Below are positions 49,870 to 56,444 of a DNA stretch of 56,444 bases, piece after piece. Position numbers and translations under genes: made by a program. This stretch comes from Bacteroidota bacterium (GTDB lineage: Bacteria; Bacteroidota; Bacteroidia; Cytophagales; Cytophagaceae). The stretch is from assembly GCA_023391415.1 (NCBI GenBank), contig JAEWAY010000007.1, positions 1-56,444 on the forward strand, given 5' to 3'. The notes below the pieces were generated by a model. That model was not told the origin of the DNA. It did no database searches and saw nothing but the letters and a program-made list of their open reading frames with translations. The first letter of the stretch is position 1. Every line of letters starts with the position of its first letter.

Positions 49870-50823
49870 ATGTTCAAACGAATATTGTCTTTTGTCGCCT
49901 TGATGGCCGTCGCGTCCGCGGGGCGGACTGATGTTGTCGATTCTGTCAAGGTTGATAGCCTTACGCGGGGATTGATAGAGGTATATGAACTGGAAAAAAA
50001 TCTTACCTATCAGACCGGACTTATCGAACTTCGCGGTGGCGTCGCTACATTGAATGTGCCTGAGGGATTTAAGTTTCTCGACGCGGAGCAAAGCGATATG
50101 GTGCTTACGCGTTTTTGGGGCAATCCACCTTCCGACAATACGCTGGGCATGCTTTTTCCGGAAAATATGACGCCTCTTGCCGGGGATTTGACGTTCGCCG
50201 TCGAAATTACCTATTCGGAAGACGGATATATAAAAGACGACGACGCCCGAGAGCTGGATTATGATGATTTGCTGGATCAAATGAAAAAAGAAGCTCAGGA
50301 AGCGAATAAGGAAAGGGCGAAACTGGGATATCAGCCTGTTGAACTGGTTGGCTGGGCGGTTCCGCCTTTCTATGATTCGGAAACTAAAAAGCTGCATTGG
50401 GCGAAAGAGCTTCATTTTGGAGAAAATGAGGAAAATACCCTGAACTATAATATCCGGATCCTGGGTCGAGAGGGCGTGTTGGTACTGAATGTGATCAGCG
50501 ATATGCGCCAATTGGACATGGTAAAACCGGATGTGCCTACTTTGTTGGGAAGTATAGATTTTAATGAAGGATACCGGTATAAGGATTTTGATCCTTCGAT
50601 TGATAAAGTGGCCGCGTATGGCGTGGGAGGGTTGATTGCCGGGAAGGTCTTGGCTAAAACCGGTTTCCTCGCTATTCTGGCCAAATTTGGCAAATTTATC
50701 GTGATCGGGCTGATCGCCGTGTTCGGCGCCTTTCGAAAATTCTTGTTCAGAAAGAAAGTCGACGCGGTGGCCGAGGCGCGGAAACTTGATGGTGAAGGGC
50801 GAAAGATGGAAAATGAACATTAG
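49870..50823 (+). CDS. DUF2167-family membrane protein
   Basis: A 317-residue protein with an N-terminal signal or anchor segment (MFKRILSFVALMAVASAG). The DUF2167 region has TGLIELRGGVATLNVPEGFKF, GMLFPENMTPLAGDLTFAVE, YSEDGYIKDDDA and LGREGVLVLNVISDM. A C-terminal glycine-rich membrane segment (GVGGLIAGKVLAKTGFLAIL, KFIVIGLIAVFGAFR) ends in basic residues. The function of this family is not established. It is monocistronic, between the tRNA-Gly terminator and its own terminator. Confidence 0.82.
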   Translation: MFKRILSFVALMAVASAGRTDVVDSVKVDSLTRGLIEVYELEKNLTYQTGLIELRGGVATLNVPEGFKFLDAEQSDMVLTRFWGNPPSDNTLGMLFPENMTPLAGDLTFAVEITYSEDGYIKDDDARELDYDDLLDQMKKEAQEANKERAKLGYQPVELVGWAVPPFYDSETKKLHWAKELHFGENEENTLNYNIRILGREGVLVLNVISDMRQLDMVKPDVPTLLGSIDFNEGYRYKDFDPSIDKVAAYGVGGLIAGKVLAKTGFLAILAKFGKFIVIGLIAVFGAFRKFLFRKKVDAVAEARKLDGEGRKMENEH

Positions 50824-50865
50824 ACAAAGAGACCTATCGCTTAATTTCAGGTATCTGGAAATAGG

Positions 50866-50909
50866 AAAGGCTTCGGAGGGATCGAGTATCTCCCGGAGCC
50901 TTTTTTTTA
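50866..50909 (+). terminator. Terminator after the DUF2167 gene
   Basis: AGGCTTCGGAGGGAT and ATCTCCCGGAGCCT form an imperfect stem of about 14 bp around CGAGT, followed by eight Ts. The remaining 50,910-51,213 interval is AT-rich without a gene and leads to the GH8 gene promoter. Confidence 0.8.
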
Positions 50910-51150
50910 CATGGGATATCCCGTGTACATTGTTTTTTAAGGACTTGATTTCTTTTTGCTTTAATCGCGTTTAAACATATATCTATTAAAAAACGACTCT
51001 GGCGTTCCCCGCGCGACCATGAGGACTTAAGTTGTTTTTTTATTTTCACCAGGCTTTTTATAGCGCTATTTTCTGTTGAAAAAATCCTATTGACACTGAG
51101 TTTGTTAGGTAAATAATCAATTTTTTCTAAAAATAATAACATTTTAGGGT

Positions 51151-51158
51151 TACTTTTG
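51151..51158 (+). promoter_or_regulatory. Putative -7 element of the GH8 gene
   Basis: TACTTTTG matches TAnnTTTG and lies 55 bases before the start codon. The expected -33 region is a T-rich tract rather than a clean TTTG, so this is a moderate call. Confidence 0.45.
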
Positions 51159-51213
51159 TCTTAGAAAAACGTATTAACGCGTTCATAGAAGAGGTTTAGC
51201 AAAACGAATAAGC

Positions 51214-54200
51214 ATGAAGTATCTGAGACTACAAAAAAGTATTTTCCTGATTTTCGCGGCACTGTTCTTTTTTGGGACAGGATACGCGCAGGTCAATACG
51301 CCATCCGGCGCGACCAGACCCTTTGGGTCCAATTCATCTTATGAATATGGCATGATGCCAACTAATCTTCCTACAGGAGGCGCGTATGGCTCGGCGTCGG
51401 AAATCAAGACTATTTATGATAACTGGAAACGGGATTATGTTGAGAATTGTGGCGACAATATGGCCAGAGTAAAATTTGATAATCCTTCGCAGACCGTATC
51501 GGAGGGTATCGCTTATTCCATGCTTCTGGCGGCTTACGCGGCCGATCAGGATTTGTTTAATCGCCTGTGGGCGTTCTATAAAAGTCATCGAAATGATAAG
51601 GGTGTGATGCATTGGCGAATAGACGGCTGTAATAATGTCTCTGGATATAATGGAGCAACGGACGCGGAGCTGGACGCGGCGATGGCGCTGATCGTGGCGA
51701 ATCATCAATGGCCGGGTACTACTTCTCCGCATAATTATAAAACAGACGCGGTCGCGTTGATCAACGCTATTAAGAATTATGAGATCAGTAAGACGGATTT
51801 TACATTTGAGCATGGAGACGCGTGGAAGCCCGATTGTAGAAACCCGTCTTATCAGGCGCCAGGCTACGCGAGGGTTTTTAAAGTTTTTATGGCGGAGAAT
51901 GGCTATGCCGACAACGCGTTCTGGGATAAAGTAGTTGCGGGAGCGGAGCAGTTGCTTATCAATAACGCGCACTCCACATCCGGACTCGCGACCAACTGGG
52001 CGACTCCTTCAGGACCTCCTTCCCCTGGTTGTAGTGGATCGGGCACAGCGTGGGATAAATTTGGATACGACGCGTGTAGAGCGCCTTGGAGACAGGCTAC
52101 CAATTATTTGTGGTTTGGTCCCGCGGCCTCCAGTATGCAGACGATTATCAACCGTCAGGCTGATTTCTGGATTGGCAAGGGTGGTCCCGATGAGGTAGGC
52201 GGTGGAGACAATCGTAATCACGATGGTTCTGGATACGGAGATAATAACGGCGCTTTTGTCGGAATGGTAGGGGCCTTGTCGCTGGCGGCGTCAAATACAT
52301 CCGCTCATCAGAATTTTTGCAACGCGATGTACACGAAGAATAAAACCGTATCAGCTCCCGCGTATTTCTCCAAAATTCTTCAGATGCTGGGTTTGTTCGT
52401 ACAAACCGGAAACTTCTGGAATCCCTACGCGGAAGGCTCTACGGGCGGTACTCCCAATGAGTCACCTACTGTATCCCTGACCGCTCCGACCAACAATCTG
52501 TCGGTATGCGCGGGTACGGCTATTACACTGACGGCTACCGCTTCCGATCCGGACGGTTCTATAAGCAAAGTGGAGTTTTACAATGGATCGACATTGATTA
52601 CTACCCGTTCGATCGCTCCTTATACCTTCAACTGGACCAACGCGCCGGCGGGAACTCTGACAATAACCGCCAAAGCGTATGACGACAAGAACATGAGCGC
52701 GACTTCCGCGGCCCGTACGGTTGTGGTCAACGCGATTCCCGACGCTCCGGGCGTTACCGCAACTATCAATTACTGCGTAGGAAATCCGGCGACCCGACTC
52801 TCTGCTACGGGAACCGGATTGAAGTGGTATACTTCGGCTACTGGTGGTACCGGCAGCTCTACCGCTCCGACACCGACCACAAACAACACGGGAACACAAA
52901 ACTACTGGGTATCGCAGACGGTCAATGGCTGTGAGAGCTCCAGAGCCAGAATCACCGTCAACGTCGGCGCCGCCGCCTCGGCTCCGCAGGTGACCCCTCA
53001 GCTTTCCTATTGCCAGGGCGTGAACGCTCCAACGCTCAGCGCCACCGGAACAGGTTTGAAATGGTATACTTCGGCTAGCGGAGGTACGGGTAGTACGACC
53101 GCTCCTAAACCTAATACCAGCAATGTAGGTACACAGAATTACTGGGTATCGCAGACGGTCAGCGGATGTGAAAGTCCAAGGGCTAATATTCAGGTTGTCA
53201 TCAAGGCGGCTCCCGGCGCGCCAGCGGTCATTTCTCCCGTATTATACAATCTGAACGACAACGCTTCTCCGCTCAGCGCCACCGGAACAGGCCTGAAATG
53301 GTATACTTCGGCTAGCGGAGGTACTGGTGTGAGTTCCGCTCCGATTCCTTCTACTTCGGCTATGGGTACAACTAATTATTATGTATCCCAGACGGTGAAC
53401 GGCTGCGAAAGTCCAAGGTCGAATATTGTAGTTTCCGTTTCCAACAACCTGCGGGTATACAAGACTTCTGCTCCGGTGGTTATTGACGGGCAGGTTGACG
53501 AAATCTGGAACTCCGTTAACCGGACTGAAATTGAAAAGCTAATAAGGCCTTCCGTTTCCGGCCCGGAGGATTTGTCCGGATGGTTCAAAACGCTGTGGGA
53601 TAATCAGTACTTCTATGTACTGGTCGTTGTAACGGATGATGTAAAGACGCGTGATAGCCAGGAAATCTACGAGGATGATGGAGTGGAACTCTATTTTGAC
53701 ATGGGCAATAATAAATCGGCTTCATATGGATCAAAAGACGCGCAATATACTTTCCGTTGGAACGACGCTCAGGTGCATGGCAATCCATCCGGACGGTCCG
53801 TTTCCGGAATTGACTTTGTCATGACAGGAAACGCTACAGGTTATATCTTTGAGGCGCGGCTGCCTTGGTCGACATTGCAGACCTCTCCTCTGGTTGGTCA
53901 ACTACACGGATTTGACGTGCATATAAATGACGATGACAATGGAGGCTTGCGTGATGGTAAATTGTCATGGACTTCTCCCAATGACGACGCCTGGGAAAAT
54001 CCTTCTTTGTTTGGCACCATGGTCCTGCAGGACGAAGATACTGTAACGGGACTTTTTGGATCCGCCGCCAATATGTCGCTCGCGTGCTATCCCAATCCTT
54101 TTGACACGTATGTGCAGGTAGAAGGCTTGATGGAAGAAACGGAATATTCTTTTGTCGATCTAAGCGGCAGGATTGTTAAGACCGGTAAAACTTCTGGCCG

Positions 54201-54291
54201 TGTCGATACTGATATGGAACCAGGGGTATATAACCTGATTCTTCATCTTGATACAGGCAATACTTTTATAAAACTGATCAAGCTACGGTAA
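51214..54291 (+). CDS. Secreted glycoside hydrolase family 8 enzyme with Ig-like repeats, CBM9-like domain and T9SS type A CTD
   Basis: 1025 residues. Signal peptide 1-26 (ends in GYAQ). The GH8 catalytic domain spans ~40-400: the general acid lies in QTVSEGIAYSMLL (E97) and the Asp in NGATDAELDAA (D150); HGDAWKPDCRNPSYQAPGYA and YDACRAPWRQATNYLWFG are also family-typical. GH8 enzymes cut beta-1,4 glucans, chitosan or xylan. A Big_9-type Ig domain (~415-505) is followed by three 79-residue repeats (LSATGTGLKWYTSA), a CBM9-like domain (VYKTSAPVVIDGQVDEIWNS, ~745-935) and a type A sorting domain (YPNPFDTYVQVEGL). Cell-surface or released polysaccharide degradation. Confidence 0.9.
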   Translation: MKYLRLQKSIFLIFAALFFFGTGYAQVNTPSGATRPFGSNSSYEYGMMPTNLPTGGAYGSASEIKTIYDNWKRDYVENCGDNMARVKFDNPSQTVSEGIAYSMLLAAYAADQDLFNRLWAFYKSHRNDKGVMHWRIDGCNNVSGYNGATDAELDAAMALIVANHQWPGTTSPHNYKTDAVALINAIKNYEISKTDFTFEHGDAWKPDCRNPSYQAPGYARVFKVFMAENGYADNAFWDKVVAGAEQLLINNAHSTSGLATNWATPSGPPSPGCSGSGTAWDKFGYDACRAPWRQATNYLWFGPAASSMQTIINRQADFWIGKGGPDEVGGGDNRNHDGSGYGDNNGAFVGMVGALSLAASNTSAHQNFCNAMYTKNKTVSAPAYFSKILQMLGLFVQTGNFWNPYAEGSTGGTPNESPTVSLTAPTNNLSVCAGTAITLTATASDPDGSISKVEFYNGSTLITTRSIAPYTFNWTNAPAGTLTITAKAYDDKNMSATSAARTVVVNAIPDAPGVTATINYCVGNPATRLSATGTGLKWYTSATGGTGSSTAPTPTTNNTGTQNYWVSQTVNGCESSRARITVNVGAAASAPQVTPQLSYCQGVNAPTLSATGTGLKWYTSASGGTGSTTAPKPNTSNVGTQNYWVSQTVSGCESPRANIQVVIKAAPGAPAVISPVLYNLNDNASPLSATGTGLKWYTSASGGTGVSSAPIPSTSAMGTTNYYVSQTVNGCESPRSNIVVSVSNNLRVYKTSAPVVIDGQVDEIWNSVNRTEIEKLIRPSVSGPEDLSGWFKTLWDNQYFYVLVVVTDDVKTRDSQEIYEDDGVELYFDMGNNKSASYGSKDAQYTFRWNDAQVHGNPSGRSVSGIDFVMTGNATGYIFEARLPWSTLQTSPLVGQLHGFDVHINDDDNGGLRDGKLSWTSPNDDAWENPSLFGTMVLQDEDTVTGLFGSAANMSLACYPNPFDTYVQVEGLMEETEYSFVDLSGRIVKTGKTSGRVDTDMEPGVYNLILHLDTGNTFIKLIKLR
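52741..53451 (+). repeat. Three 237-bp tandem repeats inside the GH8 gene
   Basis: The TTGAA(A/G)TGGTATACTTCGG core recurs at intervals of exactly 237 bp (from 52819, 53056 and 53293). Each unit encodes a 79-residue Ig-like/linker module with LSATGTGLKWYTSA and NYWVSQTVNGCES or a close variant. Units 2 and 3 are most alike at the DNA level, indicating recent duplication or recombination. Confidence 0.85.
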
Positions 54292-54314
54292 AACTTGTTG
54301 TTCTGGACGTATAT

Positions 54315-54355
54315 AAAAACGGGGGCTGGACTTAAAGATCCAGTCCCCGTTTTTT
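54315..54355. terminator. Bidirectional terminator between the GH8 and MFS genes
   Basis: AAAAACGGGG(G)CTGGA and TCCAGTCCCCGTTTTT form a stem of about 15 bp around CTTAAAGA, with A and T tracts on both sides. It covers the stop codon of the convergent MFS gene (54332) and lies 24 bases after the GH8 stop, so it can serve both. Confidence 0.85.
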
Positions 54356-55585
54356 ATGAAATTTTTTCTGAAAGGAGCTTTTTCCCAGTTTCCAAAGCGC
54401 CGGAATAAAAAAGGAAACAAGTCCGGCCATAAACACGATCACGCCCAGGAGAATAAACGAATAGGCGAGACCCAGCTTGTCGGCAAGATAACCGGTGCCA
54501 ACCAGACCCAGTAAGGATGGTAGCATGGTTACGCTGTGATACATGGAAAATACCCGGCCAAGAGCGGAAGTTCTGGTCTTGAGTTGGACGATGGCTGTAA
54601 AGGCGCTATTGTGGATAGTGCCAGCTACGCCGCCGATAGCGGTGAGCAGAATAAACCATAGGTAGCCTTCAGACGAAAGCATGCCCGAAAGCGTGAAAGA
54701 CAAGCCCATGATCAGATACATGGTATTGAGTACATTAACCTGGTTGAAAGGTTTTTTTCTAAAACCCATCGCTATGCCTCCCATGAGCATGCCTATGCCC
54801 CATACTACTTCGATCAGGCTGATCTGAAAGGTGGATCCCTTGAAATGCTCTAGCGTCATCAATGGGAAAAGTACACTGATCGGCATGATGCAGAAGGTGC
54901 TTATAACTGAAAACAGAAACAGCCAGGGCATGCCGATGGTAGCTCGGACAGCGGTAAAGGTCTCTTTGAATTCTTTGACGAAAGTTCCGGGTTCATTTTC
55001 CTGGTTTTCCGGATTGGGAATACTGATGAACAGGAGCGAAGCGCAGGCCAGCAGGGCGCCGGCGGCGTCGATGAGCATTATTTGTTCGATTCGCAGGAAG
55101 TTGACGCAAAGCGCCGCCAGCGCTGGCCCGGCGATGGAACAGAGGGATTGGACTACTTCGTTTATTCCGGCTATACGAGTGAGTTTGGATGAAGGCGCCA
55201 GCAGGGGAATGGAAGCCTGCATGGCTGGCATGTGAAAGGCGGCTCCGATGGAGCGGATCGCGAGAAGTATATATATGTATTGTATTCCTTTGATTTTAAA
55301 ATAAAACAACGCGGTGATCAACAGCGTGCTCAACGCGATGAAGCCATCGGAAATGATCATTGTACGCTTACGATTCCACCGGTCGATATAGACGCCGGTA
55401 AAGGGCCCGATCAGCGCTTGTGGCAACAGGGCGGCGATGGCGGCCAGAGCAAGTACCTGAGCGGAACCGGTTTCGATACTCAGCCATAATATGATCGCGA
55501 AGTTGACGATCGAACTGCTTAGAAGTGACAGAAACTGGCCAATCCAGATAAACGCGAATTTTCTCTTCCAGTATGCCGGGGTCAT
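54332..55585 (-). CDS. MFS exporter (MFS_3/enterobactin-exporter-like)
   Basis: A 417-residue protein with twelve predicted membrane segments. The N-terminus FAFIWIGQFLSLLSSSIVNF and the loop GPFTGVYIDRWNRKRTMIIS are the family A-motif (DxxxRK-like). TRTSALGRVFSMYHSVTMLP precedes TM10. Members of this group export siderophores, macrolides or other small molecules; the substrate cannot be read from the sequence. It stands alone, and its stop lies inside the terminator shared with the GH8 gene. Confidence 0.85.
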   Translation of the reverse strand: MTPAYWKRKFAFIWIGQFLSLLSSSIVNFAIILWLSIETGSAQVLALAAIAALLPQALIGPFTGVYIDRWNRKRTMIISDGFIALSTLLITALFYFKIKGIQYIYILLAIRSIGAAFHMPAMQASIPLLAPSSKLTRIAGINEVVQSLCSIAGPALAALCVNFLRIEQIMLIDAAGALLACASLLFISIPNPENQENEPGTFVKEFKETFTAVRATIGMPWLFLFSVISTFCIMPISVLFPLMTLEHFKGSTFQISLIEVVWGIGMLMGGIAMGFRKKPFNQVNVLNTMYLIMGLSFTLSGMLSSEGYLWFILLTAIGGVAGTIHNSAFTAIVQLKTRTSALGRVFSMYHSVTMLPSLLGLVGTGYLADKLGLAYSFILLGVIVFMAGLVSFFIPALWKLGKSSFQKKFHKKRGLDL

Positions 55586-55706
55586 TTTCAGATATTAATA
55601 GTATCAAACCGGATTATGGTCAAAAGGATATGGAAGAGTTTAAGTTTATTTATCACCGGAAGTCATATCAGGTAAAGACAGAGTAAATCTCTACCTGATT
55701 CTGTTT

Positions 55707-55734
55707 TTTGCCTGCAAACAGATGTATATATTTG
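55707..55734 (+). promoter_or_regulatory. Putative promoter of the terminal GNAT gene
   Basis: TTTG (55707-55710), a 16-base spacer and TATATTTG (55727-55734) resemble the Bacteroidota promoter, with a spacer two or three bases short of ideal. The start codon is 22 bases downstream. Confidence 0.45.
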
Positions 55735-55756
55735 TTCTGTAAAGTATCCTGGCTGT

Positions 55757-56209
55757 ATGGCTGAAATAAAATTGAGAGAATACCGGCAGACTGATAAAAG
55801 CGCTCTTATGAATATTTTTCGCAAAAATATTCCGGAGTTCTTTGATGCGGATGAAGTAAAGGACTTTGAAAATTATCTTGAACAGCATCTGGAAGCCTAT
55901 TTTGTAGTAGAATCAGCAGGAGTTCTGGTTGGAGCCGGAGGAATTAACTTTGCAGATAATGGCCGGATAGCAAACATAAGCTGGGATTTTATAGATCCGG
56001 ATTATCAGGGAAAGGGAATTGGCAAGGCGCTGTTGAAGTTTCGTCTGGATTATCTGAAAAAAATGTCCGGAATTACAGATATTATAGTGAGAACCTCGCA
56101 GTTTGCTTATGGGTTTTATGCAAAGCAGGGCTTCTCTCTTGAACAGACTACCAGAGATTACTGGGCTCAGGGATATGATCTGTATTACATGCGATATTGT
56201 CCCGCGTGA
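55757..56209 (+). CDS. GNAT-family N-acetyltransferase
   Basis: A 150-residue single-domain GNAT. The acetyl-CoA loop is FIDPDYQGKGIGKALLKFRL (Q/RxxGxG/A), followed by IVRTSQFAYGFYAKQGFSL (motif B). The N-terminus IKLREYRQTDKSALMNIFRK is typical of the fold. The substrate is unknown. Its codon choice looks less GCG-biased than the surrounding host genes, which may indicate recent acquisition. The 3' end overlaps the convergent DUF3703 gene by 25 bases. Confidence 0.85.
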   Translation: MAEIKLREYRQTDKSALMNIFRKNIPEFFDADEVKDFENYLEQHLEAYFVVESAGVLVGAGGINFADNGRIANISWDFIDPDYQGKGIGKALLKFRLDYLKKMSGITDIIVRTSQFAYGFYAKQGFSLEQTTRDYWAQGYDLYYMRYCPA

Positions 56210-56444
56210 GTACGAAGTATATGAAGCAGATCCTCTGGTATTTCCATTGGCTTTAATGGCGGAACACTGGCGCCACCTGTATTTCCCACAGGAATTTTTC
56301 CGACAAACGATTTTATGCCACCGACCAGCAGCCGGAGTATCTGTCCGCGTATTTCTTTCCAGTCTTTTATCAGAAAACCGAAACGAAGCATCAGCCAGTG
56401 GACTTCCGAGTGCTGATACGGATATGGCTGACCAAGAATATGGG
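56185..56444 (-). CDS. DUF3703 family protein (5' end outside window)
   Basis: The frame is open to the right edge and gives at least 86 residues: HILGQPYPYQHSEVHWLMLR, LIKDWKEIRGQILRLLVGGI, then GKIPVGNTGGASVPPLKPME and IPEDLLHIL. The HILGQ...H..VHW.ML...DW.E.RGQ..R and GK.PVGNTGGA pattern is the DUF3703 family, small proteins often found near metal-handling or transposon genes. The N-terminus is missing from the window. It converges on the GNAT gene with a 25-base overlap. Confidence 0.72.
   Translation of the reverse strand, partial: HILGQPYPYQHSEVHWLMLRFGFLIKDWKEIRGQILRLLVGGIKSFVGKIPVGNTGGASVPPLKPMEIPEDLLHILRTHAGQYRM

Noticed and set aside
50834..51142. 102-codon minus-strand gene between the DUF2167 and GH8 genes
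   Set aside because: It runs through the DUF2167 terminator and AT-rich leader, is highly basic, and has no motif.
1..56444. CRISPR array
   Set aside because: No regularly spaced direct repeats with unique spacers were seen. The only regular repeats are the coding 237-bp units of the GH8 gene and short operator-like sites.

Overview
The window looks like a chromosomal segment of a Bacteroidota member, most likely of the Cytophagales type. Several features support this. There are type IX secretion (T9SS) products: type A and type B C-terminal sorting signals, a PorP/SprF protein, a PorE-like protein and a GldN-like protein. Arginine biosynthesis has the Bacteroidota layout with an N-acyl-ornithine carbamoyltransferase. 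Several genes and both tRNAs are preceded by the Bacteroidota promoter form TTG-N(16-19)-TAnnTTTG.

Positions 1-20,250 are an integrated mobile island lying against the 3' end of mnmE. Its backbone (14,038-20,043) holds a DUF3987/PriCT-2 primase-helicase-like protein, a BT4734/VirE-N-like replication protein, two excisionase-type helix-turn-helix proteins, an integrase-linked protein of unknown function, a tyrosine recombinase and a small zinc-finger/HTH protein. All are on the minus strand and most overlap by a few bases. Two defence cassettes ride on the backbone. Cassette A (4,571-13,919) is an operon of XRE regulator - RmuC - type III Mod - SIR2-like - HerA-like ATPase - type III Res, so a SIR2/HerA pair is nested between the two subunits of a type III restriction-modification system. 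Its Mod carries an extra stretch that reads GIDIGTNSIGWS, almost identical to the RuvC-I motif at the N-terminus of Cas9. Cassette B (92-4,400) is an operon of XRE-ImmA/IrrE metallopeptidase - PIN nuclease - long Argonaute with a degenerate PIWI catalytic site - DUF262 protein. The DUF262 gene is cut short by an IS3-family element that runs off the left edge. Cassette B is the strongest candidate for an undescribed system.

Positions 20,252-37,000 are housekeeping genes: mnmE with an upstream thioredoxin-like lipoprotein, a small lipoprotein, the arginine cluster (GNAT acetyltransferase, argG, argC, argD, argF', argB, argE', argH, all on the minus strand), an M6-like secreted metalloprotease, and dnaK on the plus strand with a probable heat-shock promoter element.

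Positions 37,500-56,444 hold a phosphoribosyltransferase/hydrolase pair, a three-gene T9SS surface-protein operon (large type B-CTD adhesin, PorP/SprF, PorE-like protein), a TerC-family membrane protein, tRNA-Leu(GAG), a divergent GldN-like gene, tRNA-Gly(UCC), a DUF2167 membrane protein, a multidomain GH8 glycoside hydrolase with 237-bp tandem repeats and a type A CTD, an MFS exporter, a GNAT acetyltransferase, and a partial DUF3703 gene running off the right edge.

All assignments come from reading motifs and context; no database search was run.
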